Counted from the stretch's first letter, positions 37,513 through 46,374 are shown. The stretch is DNA of 64,000 nucleotides from DATGPD01 sp041398565 (GCA_041398565.1 JAWKUN010000005.1:1171044-1235043), one strand, 5' to 3'. Translations and numbers: made by a program. The notes: generated by a model from the sequence alone, not told the origin.

Positions 37513-38976
37513 TCACCCCGGGTAGCGCCAGCGCAGGGCCACGCTGTTGCGCACGTTGAAGGCGATCGCCAGGTAGATCAAACCGTGCGTGGAGAAGTAG
37601 CCCGTGGCCGAGCGCGGGCGGAACAGGAAGCCGCCGGCGATCATCAGGGCGGCGACGCCGGCCATGACGATGACGGCGATCGCCCACGGTGCGCGGGTGC
37701 CGCGCAGCGCCAGGTTCTCGCCGACCGCGTCGCCGAGCATGGCAGCACCGGCCACCAGCAGAAGGAACGACGAGGTCTCGCGTTGGTCGCCGGACGGCAT
37801 GCCGGCCATCCATGTGGTGCACAGGAAGGCGAACAGTACGGCCAGGGTCTGCCAGCGCGCGTGGCGGATGGCGGTCAGCCAGCGCGTGCTGTTGCCGTGC
37901 GTGATCGTCAGCAGCGGGATGGTGCGCTGCACCAGGTGCGAGCGCACCGACCACGCGCCCATCAGCGTGCCCACCAGGGTCACCATCAGTCCTTGCCAGA
38001 GGAGCAGGTTGATCATGTTCGACCGGCTCCCCTTCGCGTTCTTCGTGATGCTGAACACCAGCAGGTACAGGGCAGCCAGCGCGAGCCAGGTGCGCGGTCC
38101 GCCGGTGGCGAGACGCTGCGACACCATGCGCACGGCGGCGATGCCGGCCCGGAAGCGCGGGGCGCGGCTTGCCCCGTCGGCGGTACGGCCCTCGGGCGCG
38201 ATGCGGCCTTGGTGCTCGGCGTCCCGGCTCGAGAACAGCAGCCACGCTGCCAGCATCGCCACGACTCCGATGGCGAGATGGACAGCGACGGCTCGCAAGA
38301 GTTCGGCGGTCGGCAGGGCCTGCGCGCGCAGTACCGACAGCAGATGCGACGGTAGGAAAGCCACCACTTCGGCCAGGAGACGGCCGCCGAGCAGCCAGCG
38401 CAGGACGTCGGGCAGGAACGACACCGACGGCACCAGCAACAGCGCCCACAGAGTGGCGGCGCGCACCGAACGCGCGCGGGCCGAGGCGAGCATCGCCACG
38501 CCGTAGACGGCCACGGCGTGCGCCATGAGCACCGCGACGCTGCCGCCGACGGTTGCCACCGTGGCGCCGCCGAGCGCGACGGCCAGGATCAGGAACGGCA
38601 CCTGCACCAGGATCGCCAGCAAGGCGAGCACCAGGAGCGATGCGCTCTGGCCCAGCAGGAAGGCGCCGGGACCGACGCCGGCCAGACGCAGGAGCGGCCA
38701 CGTGTGCTGCTCGCGTTCCTCGGCGATCACACTCGGGAACAGCAGGATCCCGCACAGCCACAGCAGCCACAGGTTGGTGTGGTCGAACCAGGCCAGCAGG
38801 TCGCGGCCGGTGGCGCTGGCACGGGTGCGGTTCCACGTCGCCAGCACCAGCGACAGGAAGAGCGCGGCGATCAGGGCGCCGCGCAGCGCGACCGGGCCGA
38901 CGCTGTGGGCCGCGTGGCGCAGGTTGCGGGCGACGATGAGGAGCGCGGGAAAGCGGTGTCGCGTCGCGGCAGGCAT
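37513..38976 (-). CDS. ABC-2 type transporter permease (paralogue 2 of 4)
   Basis: I chose ATG 38976 (MPAATRHRFPALLIVARNLR, 487 residues) rather than ATG 38988. It follows the previous gene's TAG by one base and has a well-placed GGAG five bases upstream. The protein is polytopic and has the cluster-specific segment AEEREQHTWPLLRLAG...VQVPFLILAVALGG. It is closest to the adjacent permease at 38978-40438, so the pair looks like a tandem duplication. It probably pairs with the ABC ATPase encoded 4.4 kb further downstream in the same unit. Confidence 0.9.
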   Translation of the reverse strand: MPAATRHRFPALLIVARNLRHAAHSVGPVALRGALIAALFLSLVLATWNRTRASATGRDLLAWFDHTNLWLLWLCGILLFPSVIAEEREQHTWPLLRLAGVGPGAFLLGQSASLLVLALLAILVQVPFLILAVALGGATVATVGGSVAVLMAHAVAVYGVAMLASARARSVRAATLWALLLVPSVSFLPDVLRWLLGGRLLAEVVAFLPSHLLSVLRAQALPTAELLRAVAVHLAIGVVAMLAAWLLFSSRDAEHQGRIAPEGRTADGASRAPRFRAGIAAVRMVSQRLATGGPRTWLALAALYLLVFSITKNAKGSRSNMINLLLWQGLMVTLVGTLMGAWSVRSHLVQRTIPLLTITHGNSTRWLTAIRHARWQTLAVLFAFLCTTWMAGMPSGDQRETSSFLLLVAGAAMLGDAVGENLALRGTRAPWAIAVIVMAGVAALMIAGGFLFRPRSATGYFSTHGLIYLAIAFNVRNSVALRWRYPG

Positions 38977-38977
38977 C

Positions 38978-40438
38978 CTACTCCGCATAGACCTTGGCCA
39001 AGCGCGCCTTGCTGGCGGCGCCGAACACCAGGCCGAGGCCCACGTAGATCGTGAACGTCACGAAGGTGTAGGCCTCGGCGCCGCCGCGCCCGGTCGCGAG
39101 GATCACGATGCAGGCCACGTTGACGATGGCGATGAGGGCCATGCCCCCCAGCAGCGTCACCGCCATCGGCGCGCGCTTGTATGCGAGTCCACAGAACTCA
39201 CCGAGGCGGGCGGCGAAGAACGAGATGCCCACGGCCGACGACAGCATGATCAGCACGGTCTCGAGGCTGTGCCCGAGCACCGCCACGATCACGAAGCACG
39301 AGAGGAGAACGGCGGCAAGGTGCACCGCGAACACGCGCGCGCGCACCACCCGTTGCTGCCGCAGCCAGACGTCGTCGCCGCCGGCCAGGAGCAGGAGGCC
39401 GGCGACGCGCTGGCTGCGCACGCGGGACGTGGCGGTGGTGGCGAGCTGGGCCATGTTCACCGCGGCGATGAGGATCTGGAAGCCGACGATGCCGAGCACG
39501 CCGGTCGTGCCCTGTGTCAGCAGGACGAGCGCGGCGATGCCGAGGTGGCCCAGCGCCACGAACCGCCAGTAGCTCCAGCGTCCGGGGCCGCGGTCGGCGA
39601 GCGCGGCGAACGCGGCCGGCCCGGTCGGGTAGCGCCCGCGCTGGACGGCGACGCGCGCGGTCGTTGCAGTCGGCGCGTCCGCCTGCCGGCGCTCGAACAC
39701 CACGAACGCCAGCAGCAGGAACAGCGCTGCCAGGCCGAGCTGCAGGCCGAGGGCCGAGCGCAACAGCGGCCAGTCGAGGACCGGCATGTGCGCCTGCTCG
39801 AGCAGTGCCGGTGCCAGGCTCTGCGCGAAGGTGGCGAGGTGCGACGTCCCCAGCACCCTGGTCTCCAAGCCAGCCAGGGTGCCGGGCAGGAAGGTCACCG
39901 AGGCCACCAGGAGGCCGGCCGTGCGGGCGGCGCTGCGCGCCGAGCGCGCCCAGGCGCCGGCCAGCAGCGCGGCCGCGTACACCAGGCTCGCGGTCACCGC
40001 CAGCACCAGGAGGGTCGCCAGCACTGGCGTCACCGACGTGCCGCCGAGGGTCACGGCCAGCATGAGGAACGGAACCTGCACGGCGAGCACCAGGGCGCAG
40101 TAGGCGAACGCGCTGAACGACTGGCCGAGCAGGAAACCAGCGGCGCCGAAGCCGGCGAGCCGCAGGAGCGGCAGGCTCTGCTGCTCGCGCTCCTCGGTGA
40201 CGAGGCTCGGGAACAGGCTGATCCCGGCGATGATCAGACCCCACTGGTCGAGCCAGGCCAGGCCCGCGAGGATCTGGCCGCCCGGGCCGCCGGTGGCGAA
40301 GCGCGTGCTCTGGGCGGTCCACAGCACCAGCAGGGCGGCGCCGGCGATGAGGAAGCGCACCAGGGTGGGCCCCCAGGCGCGCTCGCCGACGCGCAGGTTG
40401 CGTGCCACCAACAGGAGGGCCGGCGAGGTGACCCTCAT
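38978..40438 (-). CDS. ABC-2 type transporter permease (paralogue 1 of 4)
   Basis: From ATG 40438 (MRVTSPALLLVARNLR, 486 residues); the ATG overlaps the stop of the VWA gene as ATGA. The protein is polytopic with the shared segment TEEREQQSLPLLRLAG...VQVPFLMLAVTLGG and the same N-terminal LLVARNLR start as its downstream neighbour. It directly links the MoxR/VWA genes to the ABC system by translational coupling. The substrate is unknown. Confidence 0.9.
   Translation of the reverse strand: MRVTSPALLLVARNLRVGERAWGPTLVRFLIAGAALLVLWTAQSTRFATGGPGGQILAGLAWLDQWGLIIAGISLFPSLVTEEREQQSLPLLRLAGFGAAGFLLGQSFSAFAYCALVLAVQVPFLMLAVTLGGTSVTPVLATLLVLAVTASLVYAAALLAGAWARSARSAARTAGLLVASVTFLPGTLAGLETRVLGTSHLATFAQSLAPALLEQAHMPVLDWPLLRSALGLQLGLAALFLLLAFVVFERRQADAPTATTARVAVQRGRYPTGPAAFAALADRGPGRWSYWRFVALGHLGIAALVLLTQGTTGVLGIVGFQILIAAVNMAQLATTATSRVRSQRVAGLLLLAGGDDVWLRQQRVVRARVFAVHLAAVLLSCFVIVAVLGHSLETVLIMLSSAVGISFFAARLGEFCGLAYKRAPMAVTLLGGMALIAIVNVACIVILATGRGGAEAYTFVTFTIYVGLGLVFGAASKARLAKVYAE
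38981..38984 (-). promoter_or_regulatory. Shine-Dalgarno GGAG that decides the permease start at 38976
   Basis: On the minus strand the sequence reads GCGGAGTAGGATG. The GGAG lies inside the last codons of the preceding permease gene and is placed correctly for ATG 38976, but not for the alternative ATG 38988 that overlaps it. Clear Shine-Dalgarno sequences are uncommon in this window. Confidence 0.55.
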
Positions 40439-42285
40439 TGCTGCAGCCTCCGCCGGGCTCGCCGGTACAGCCACCATTCCAGGCATGCCAGGGTCAGGGC
40501 GAGGGCGACGATCCAGGGCCAGATCGACGCGGAGATGCTGGTGGGTGCCGCGTGTGCCGCGACTTCGAGATCGCCGACGCGCAGCGACGAGCGCGCCTTC
40601 AGCTCGGTCTCGTCGGCGTCGAGCAGGCTGACGCCGAGGCGCCGTGTCGAGCCGTCGCCCTCGATGGTGTAGAGGCCGGGGTGCGGGGCGCGGGCGCCGC
40701 GCACGCGACCGTCGTCGCCGGCGCGCAGCGTCGTGCGCGTGCCATCGGGGGCCGACAGGGCCAGGCTCGCCTGCGCCGGTGCCGTCAGCACGGGCAGGTT
40801 GCCGGTGCGCGGTGCGACGACTTCACGCAGGCCGGCGGCGTCCTTCGCCATGGTCAACAGGTTGCTCAGCATCACCGGGAACGCGACCCGGTACGGCAGG
40901 GTCGAGCGCGCTGGATCGAACAGCATGGCGTAACGCGTGCGGTCGCCGAGCGGCGTGCGCTGGCGCACCAGGAGCGGCCCGTGCGCGCCGTGCACGACGA
41001 CGGTGAACCCGGCGCGTTCGAGCTCGACCTCGCCTTGTCCGGGTCGCCAGACCGCGTCGTCGAGCAGGACGAGGTCGTCGAGCTCGACGTGGGTGAGCAG
41101 GGGATCGAGGCGGTCGTGGTCGACGACGTGACCTTCCTGCGCCTGCACCTCGACGACACTGGCGAGGGCGGCTGGCGCGGCGCCGACGGTCAGCGACATC
41201 GGGGCGTCGGTCGGCGGCGTGGTGTGGGCGATGACGAGATCGGGCGCCTCGGAAGCGGCGAGGTCGAGGTCGTCGAAGATCGCCAGTGCGCGCGCGAACA
41301 CTTCGAGCTCGGCGTCGAGCAGCACGCGCAGGGATCGCCCTGGGGGGAGCACGAGGTAGGCGCTGTCGTCGCTGGCGAGCGCGTCGAAGCCGCTGGCCTG
41401 CAGGTGCAGAGCCAGCGCCACCGGCCGGTCGTTCGGCGTCTGCAGCGCCAGCTCGACGCGTTCGGGAGCGCCGGGGGTGGGGGCCACCACCATCTCGTGG
41501 CGCGTCTCGCCGTCGACCTCGACGCGCAGGCGTGCTGCAGCCGAGGTGGCACCCTCGCTGGCGGCGACGGCGGCGAAGATCCGCCACTCGCTCTTGCCCT
41601 CGCGGCGTGCGGCCAGGCGGGTGATGCCGAGGTTGGGCCCGGGCGGCGGCAAGCGCTCGAAGGTGAGCGGGAACGGGAGGGCGAAGTCGACCACGTCGGG
41701 CAGGTGGCCGTCGGAGAGGAGCACCACGCGGTGCAGCTCACGCTGGCTGCCGAGGGCGGCGACCAGACGCAGCGCGCTGCCGAGGTCGTCGCCGACGTCC
41801 TCGACCTCGACCGCGGCGAGTGCGCGTTCGCAGGCGCGCGTGTCGCTCGTGAACGGCGTGTTCAGCTCCGCCCCACTGGCGAAGGTGACCAGGGCCACGT
41901 CGCCGCCGCCGTGCTCGGCCATGAGGCTGCGCGCGCGGGCCTTGGCCGCGTCGAGCCGCGTCGTGCCGCTGGCCTCGTCGCGCGCGCCCATGCTCGCCGA
42001 GCGGTCGAGCACGATCACCATGGCTCGGCCGAGCGCGCGGTGCCCGAACAGGGGCTGCATCGCTGCGAGCGCCAGCATCGCCAGCAGCGCGATCTGCAGC
42101 CAGAAGAGCAGGTCGGGGCGCAGCCGGCGCAGTGGGGCGTTGACGCGCTCGTCCTGCAGCGTCTGCCGCCACAGCACGAGCGACGGCACCCGCCGCGGCG
42201 GGCGCTTGAGCTTGAGCATGTGCAGCAGCACGAGCGGTGCCAGCAGCGCCAGCATCCAGGCCGCGGCCGGGGCGAGGAAGTTCAT
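40435..42285 (-). CDS. BatA-type membrane protein with von Willebrand factor A domain
   Basis: The 616-residue protein begins with the BatA (aerotolerance regulator N-terminal) pattern: MNFLAPAAAWMLALLAPLVLLHMLKLKRP..., a soluble stretch and a second helix LLFWLQIALLAMLALAA. A VWA domain follows with the MIDAS triad D94-x-S96-x-S98 (LDRSASMG). A long beta-rich periplasmic region ends in a C-terminal helix (WPWIVALALTLACLEWWLYRR). Start ATG 42285 and the DUF58 stop overlap as ATGA. In known MoxR clusters such proteins act with the AAA ATPase in metal-dependent assembly or stress functions in the envelope. Confidence 0.93.
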   Translation of the reverse strand: MNFLAPAAAWMLALLAPLVLLHMLKLKRPPRRVPSLVLWRQTLQDERVNAPLRRLRPDLLFWLQIALLAMLALAAMQPLFGHRALGRAMVIVLDRSASMGARDEASGTTRLDAAKARARSLMAEHGGGDVALVTFASGAELNTPFTSDTRACERALAAVEVEDVGDDLGSALRLVAALGSQRELHRVVLLSDGHLPDVVDFALPFPLTFERLPPPGPNLGITRLAARREGKSEWRIFAAVAASEGATSAAARLRVEVDGETRHEMVVAPTPGAPERVELALQTPNDRPVALALHLQASGFDALASDDSAYLVLPPGRSLRVLLDAELEVFARALAIFDDLDLAASEAPDLVIAHTTPPTDAPMSLTVGAAPAALASVVEVQAQEGHVVDHDRLDPLLTHVELDDLVLLDDAVWRPGQGEVELERAGFTVVVHGAHGPLLVRQRTPLGDRTRYAMLFDPARSTLPYRVAFPVMLSNLLTMAKDAAGLREVVAPRTGNLPVLTAPAQASLALSAPDGTRTTLRAGDDGRVRGARAPHPGLYTIEGDGSTRRLGVSLLDADETELKARSSLRVGDLEVAAHAAPTSISASIWPWIVALALTLACLEWWLYRRARRRLQQ

Positions 42286-43169
42286 CGCACGATGCCGCCC
42301 CGGCGCAGCGGTCCGAACAGCGTGGCCAGCGGGTCGACGCTGGCGTCGACGCGGGTGAAGCGGCCACCGCGTCCTGCACACAGGTCGGCGAGGCGGCGTT
42401 CCTGCGTGCGCAGCGCGGCGTGGTAGTACGCCAGCACGTCGTCGCTGGCGGCGACGTCGAGGAACGTGTCGGTCTCGCTGTCGACGAGGCGTACGTCGTC
42501 CTGCAGCTCGGGGGCGAGTTCGCTGGGTCCGAGGATCTGCACGCCGATGGGCTCGAAGCCGGCGCCTGCGACCAGGTTGGCGGCGCGGGAGAGGTCGCCG
42601 TGGGTCAAGAAGTCCGACAGCATGACGACGGCGCCGCGGCCGCCGAGGCGGGGCGTGAGCGACGTGAGCGCGCGTTCCAGGGTGTCCTGCCCGCTGGCCG
42701 CTTCGACCCCCTCGAGGAACGTGAACAGCGGCGACAGGCCGGCGCGACCGCGCATCGCCGGTGTGCCCCGCAGCGGCGTGCCACCGCCGAAGGCGTGTGC
42801 GCTCACGCGGTCTCCGGCGCGCAGCACCATGGCGGCGATCGCCGCCGCCAGCTGACGCGCGCGCAGCAGCTTATCCTCGAACGCCATCGACGCCGAGGCG
42901 TCGACCAGCAGGACGACGTGCTGCTCTTCCTCGTCGTGGTACACGCGCAGCCACGGCCGCCGCGTGCGGGCCAGCAGGCTCCAGTCGAGCTGGCGCACAT
43001 CGTCTCCCTTGGCGTAGGGGCGGTGGTCCTTGAACTCGAGGCTGCGCCCGCTACGCGCCGAGCGGTGCCCGCCCGCGCCCCGCGCCGTCAGCCGGCGCCG
43101 CGTCGCCAGCGTCAGGCGCTCGGCGCGGGCGACGACCTCGGGTGTCAACAGGGTCGTGACGCGCCGCAT
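42282..43169 (-). CDS. DUF58 family protein (VWA-like) of the MoxR cluster
   Basis: From ATG 43169 (MRRVTTLLTPEVV, 295 residues). The DUF58 core is clear: GRSLEFKDHRPYAKGDDVRQLDWSLLARTRRPWLRVY (41-77), then a VWA MIDAS-like DASAS at 90-94. DUF58 proteins almost always follow a moxR gene, and here the moxR stop is 4 bp upstream. The protein is predicted to be soluble or membrane-associated. It probably presents client proteins to the AAA ATPase, although the client is not known. Confidence 0.94.
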   Translation of the reverse strand: MRRVTTLLTPEVVARAERLTLATRRRLTARGAGGHRSARSGRSLEFKDHRPYAKGDDVRQLDWSLLARTRRPWLRVYHDEEEQHVVLLVDASASMAFEDKLLRARQLAAAIAAMVLRAGDRVSAHAFGGGTPLRGTPAMRGRAGLSPLFTFLEGVEAASGQDTLERALTSLTPRLGGRGAVVMLSDFLTHGDLSRAANLVAGAGFEPIGVQILGPSELAPELQDDVRLVDSETDTFLDVAASDDVLAYYHAALRTQERRLADLCAGRGGRFTRVDASVDPLATLFGPLRRGGIVR

Positions 43170-43173
43170 CGTC

Positions 43174-44175
43174 TCAGCGGGCGTCCTCGCGCACCGTGCT
43201 CGCGATCTTGTCGACCAGCGCCGGCGTGGCGATGCCCTCGGCCTGACCGTCGTAGTTGAGGAGCACGCGGTGCTGTAGCACCTCGCGTGCGAAGTGGCGC
43301 AGGTCGGCGAACGACACGTGCCCGCGCCCGGCCGCCAGAGCTCGCACGCGTGCCGTGCGCAGGAGGGCCTGCGCCGCTCGCGGGCTGGCGCCGTAGCGCA
43401 CGAAGCGTTGGACTTCTTCGGGAGCCGAGGCGTCGTGCGGGTGGGTGGCCAACACCAGGCGCACGGCGTAGTCGCGCATCGGTGGCGCCACCACGACATC
43501 GCGCAGGAGGGCGCGTGCCTCGAGGATGCGCGCTCCGTCGACCACCTGCTCGGGCGGCGCCGGATGGCCTTCCTCGGTGCGGAGCAGGACCTCGTTGAGG
43601 CCGTCGCGGTCGAGGCCGGGGACGTCGACCTTCAGGAGAAAGCGGTCGAGCTGCGCCTCGGGCAGGGGGTAGGTGCCTTCTTGCTCGATGGGGTTCTGGG
43701 TTGCCAGCACCATGAAAGGCAGCTCCAGACGTCGCGTCTCGCCCCCGGTGGTGACCGTGCCTTCTTGCATGCACTCGAGGAGCGCTGACTGGGTCTTGGG
43801 CGTCGCGCGGTTGATCTCGTCGGCGAGCAAGAGCTGCGTGAAGACCGGCCCGGGCTGGAACTCGAGCTTGTAGCGCCCGGTGTCGTCGGCGTTGAGCACC
43901 GTGGTGCCGAGCACGTCGGTGGGCATGAGGTCTGGCGTGAACTGCACCCGCCGGAACTGCAGATGCAGGGCTCGCGCCAGCGCCTTGACCAGCTCGGTCT
44001 TGCCGAGTCCGGGCAGGCCCTCGAGCAAGACGTGGCCACCGGCGAACAGCGCCGTCAGGGCGCACTCGACCACGCGCGTCTGCCCGACGATGACCTTTTC
44101 GACCTCCGCGCGCACCCTCTCGAAGTCGGAACGGAAGGCGTCGATCGCGGCCTGAGCCGTGGCGGAGTCGGTCAT
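43174..44175 (-). CDS. moxR: MoxR family AAA+ ATPase
   Basis: The 333-residue protein has Walker A GLPGLGKT at 53-60, Walker B LLLADEINRA, the MoxR string ATPKTQSALLECMQEGTVT, sensor 1 LATQNPIEQEGTYPLPEAQLDRF and a C-terminal lid with PRAAQALLRTARVRALAAGR. These are diagnostic of MoxR chaperone-like ATPases. It is the first gene of the long minus-strand unit, followed within 4 bp by DUF58 and then the VWA and ABC genes. Its promoter should lie just upstream, in the short gap that contains the REP-like repeats. Confidence 0.96.
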   Translation of the reverse strand: MTDSATAQAAIDAFRSDFERVRAEVEKVIVGQTRVVECALTALFAGGHVLLEGLPGLGKTELVKALARALHLQFRRVQFTPDLMPTDVLGTTVLNADDTGRYKLEFQPGPVFTQLLLADEINRATPKTQSALLECMQEGTVTTGGETRRLELPFMVLATQNPIEQEGTYPLPEAQLDRFLLKVDVPGLDRDGLNEVLLRTEEGHPAPPEQVVDGARILEARALLRDVVVAPPMRDYAVRLVLATHPHDASAPEEVQRFVRYGASPRAAQALLRTARVRALAAGRGHVSFADLRHFAREVLQHRVLLNYDGQAEGIATPALVDKIASTVREDAR

Positions 44176-44225
44176 GACGAGCGTCTGCGGGAAGCGGCGT
44201 TCCGAAAGGCACGATCATGCCCCCA

Positions 44226-44322
44226 CTCGGTGTCAGGCTCCACTCTGCTACTTCACCGAGAGTGTTACGCCACCGTAGCGACGTGCAAAGTTCGGTGTCA
44301 GACTCCGATGTGTTACTTCGGA
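44226..44322. repeat. Pair of REP-like direct repeats with GGTGTCAG(A/G)CTCC core
   Basis: Two imperfect copies of about 29 bases start at 44226 and 44291, 65 bp apart, and both read CGGTGTCAGrCTCC...TGyTACTTC. Each can fold. The first has arms CTCGGTG and CACCGAG; the second has CTCCGA and TCGGAG. The pair sits in the 149-bp gap between the moxR start and the cupin stop. The core resembles REP elements associated with RAYT transposases and is related to the palindrome at 28993-29035. It may also end transcription of the cupin gene. Confidence 0.6.
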
Positions 44323-44324
44323 GT

Positions 44325-44987
44325 TCACGTGCCTCGCATCCGGCGCATGCGCTCGTTGGCGCGCTCGAAGATGGCGCGGATCACGTCGCCGTCCGACGGC
44401 TCCTCGGCCAGGGTCTCGGGGTTCCACTGAGTGCGTGGGGTGGCGAAGAAGTCGCCGCCGTAGATGTGGATGCCGCCGGTGAAGCGCTCGAGGGGGTTGG
44501 TGACCGAGTGGATGGCGCTCGCCGGCAGGGTGGCGACGTCGCCCTCGAACAGGCAGTCGGCGCCGTACGCGCGCAGTCGCCCCTCGGTCCGCCGCCAGAG
44601 GATGTTGTCCTCGCGCCCGGTGTAGATGCCGATCAACGCCCACATCCGGTGGTCGTGGGGCATCAGATTCATCTGCGGCGTCCAAACCGCCGCGAAGATG
44701 GTGAGCGTCGGCGAGCGGTGCAGCACCTGCAGGCCCGCGGCCGTCGGCTCACCGACGGCGGCGAGCATCGCCCTGGGGTCGCGCACACCTTTGGCGAGGA
44801 CCTCCCGCACCGCTGCCTGCGGGTCGGACTCCTTGTTTGCGGCGACGCAATCGGCCACGAAACGCTGCAAGTCGATCCCCGGCAGAGTCCGAGGTGTCTG
44901 GCACGACGCCGCCGCCAACGAGCCGGCTGAGCCGGCGAGCCAACTGCGTCTGGAGATCGGGAACGGGTTCGTACCGTCGTCTGCCAT
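44325..44987 (-). CDS. Tat-exported cupin-fold (predicted metal-dependent) protein
   Basis: From ATG 44987 (220 residues). The N-terminus has a twin-arginine signal, SRRSWLAGSAGSLAAASC, whose Cys at residue 29 could be lipidated (atypical lipobox). The body has the cupin signature of the COG5553-like family: LMPHDHRMWALIGIYTGREDN with His111, His113 and Glu126 as probable metal ligands, then IHSVTNP (His160) and GGIHIYGGDFF (His174). This family includes cysteine-dioxygenase-like folds, but the substrate here is unknown. It is unusual for the family to be exported. The gene is divergent from the secreted protein at 45269. Confidence 0.87.
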   Translation of the reverse strand: MADDGTNPFPISRRSWLAGSAGSLAAASCQTPRTLPGIDLQRFVADCVAANKESDPQAAVREVLAKGVRDPRAMLAAVGEPTAAGLQVLHRSPTLTIFAAVWTPQMNLMPHDHRMWALIGIYTGREDNILWRRTEGRLRAYGADCLFEGDVATLPASAIHSVTNPLERFTGGIHIYGGDFFATPRTQWNPETLAEEPSDGDVIRAIFERANERMRRMRGT

Positions 44988-45268
44988 GGCCTTCCTGTGA
45001 GTCTGACGCTGGCAGCATAGTCGGCGGCGGCGCCACGTTGGGGTTGGGGGTGATCCCAGTCGAACCTGTCGTCCGAGAGCCGCTTGGCGCCGCCGAGCCC
45101 CGCCGCGTCTACCAGGCACGGATCGATGCCCACGCGAAGGACGACCTGTTCGAGCGGCCGCGCGTGGTGGCTCGGCACCCGGCGGACCGGTCGCAGCTAC
45201 CGCTGGATCCTTCGCGCGCAAGTCTCTGTCGGTCCGCGCTGCCGGAATGCGTCTGGACGGGAAAACCC

Positions 45269-46357
45269 ATGATCCCCACGCGCCTCCTCGCCCTCAGCCT
45301 GTTCGCCACCGCCCTGGCCGCCCAAGCCGATCCGATCAGCCCCATCGGTTTCGGTGCCGCCGAGGCGTCCTCCAGCAACCCCAACCCGTTCGGGGTGACC
45401 GAGCCGCTGGCACGCTACCTGCAGATCCACGAGGACCTGCCGGCCCAGCCGTTCACCCTGCAGGGTCTCGCCTGGCGGCGCAACGCCGACGGCGAGTCCT
45501 ACCGCGGCTACGGCATGGAGCTGGACCTGCGGATCTCGATCCCACTGACCACGTCCGCGGCGCCGTCGGCGACGTTCACCGCCAACCACGGCCGCGTGGT
45601 GTCGCAGGCTGTCGCCCGCCGCCGGGTCGACTTCCCCGCGAGCCCACCGGCGCGCACGATGCCACAGGGATTCGACCTGCGCGTGCCGTTCGATGTGCCG
45701 TTCGTGGTGTCGACGGGACGCGTGTGCTGGGAGGTGCAGATCCATGATCGCGACAACGCCGCCGCAGTGCACTTCGACCAGGTCGCGCCGGGCAACGGCA
45801 ACGCCAACCCGCTGCCGGCGGTGTTGACCTTCGGTCAGGGCTGCGTCGCCACCGGTCGCTCGACACCGTTCCAGGTCGGCGGCGGTGCGTCGTTCGACTG
45901 GGCAGCGGGCACTGCACGGATGAGCTTCAGCGCCGACACCGGTCCGGCCAACTCGGTGGCAATCGCGGTGGTCGGCTTCGACAACCAGCAGTGGGCCGGA
46001 CTGCCGTTGCCGCTGCCGGTGCCGACGTCCTCCGGCGGTCCGTCAGGCCCCTGCTTCGTGCACAACGACGTCGTGCTCACCTTGTTCGGCCGCACCTCTG
46101 CCATCGGCACCTTCTCCACGCCTTCGCTGACGATCGAGCTGCGGCCGGAGCTGCATGGCGCGACCCTGTTCCACCACGTGTGGGCACTCGACCCGCAGGC
46201 CAACGGCTTCGGCCTGGTGACCACGGATGGCATGGGCCGGCAGTTGATCGCGCCCTACGCCACGCCCGCAGTCAGTCTGGTCGGCGTGCGCGGGTCACTC
46301 GCCACGACCGGGAGCGTCAACACCGGCGGCGGGCTGGTGACGCGGTTCGTGATGTAG
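45269..46357 (+). CDS. Secreted protein with common C-terminal beta module
   Basis: From ATG 45269 (362 residues) there is a clear signal peptide, MIPTRLLALSLFATALAAQ. The mature protein is beta-rich with no Lys- or Arg-rich regions. It contains a single central GQGCVATG followed by the strand pattern WAGLPLPLPVPTSS, and ends in the shared module (ATLFHHVWALDP...LIAPYATPAVSLVGV). No catalytic motif is recognised. Its promoter lies in the 281-bp divergent gap with the cupin gene. The stop is 17 bp from that of the convergent sigma-fusion gene. Confidence 0.85.
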   Translation: MIPTRLLALSLFATALAAQADPISPIGFGAAEASSSNPNPFGVTEPLARYLQIHEDLPAQPFTLQGLAWRRNADGESYRGYGMELDLRISIPLTTSAAPSATFTANHGRVVSQAVARRRVDFPASPPARTMPQGFDLRVPFDVPFVVSTGRVCWEVQIHDRDNAAAVHFDQVAPGNGNANPLPAVLTFGQGCVATGRSTPFQVGGGASFDWAAGTARMSFSADTGPANSVAIAVVGFDNQQWAGLPLPLPVPTSSGGPSGPCFVHNDVVLTLFGRTSAIGTFSTPSLTIELRPELHGATLFHHVWALDPQANGFGLVTTDGMGRQLIAPYATPAVSLVGVRGSLATTGSVNTGGGLVTRFVM

Positions 46358-46374
46358 GAGCGCGCACGAGTTGG

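Noticed and set aside
29071..40438. CydDC-type exporter for cytochrome bd assembly
   Set aside because: The permeases have no fused ATPase domain and show the ABC-2 pattern, so they are not CydC/CydD.
44217..44324. Riboswitch upstream of moxR
   Set aside because: The two motifs are direct repeats with REP-like cores, and no known riboswitch consensus could be matched.
45004..45268. Extra plus-strand coding sequence upstream of the secreted protein at 45269
   Set aside because: The frame is open, but the signal peptide at 45269 marks the real start and the upstream part has no family resemblance.
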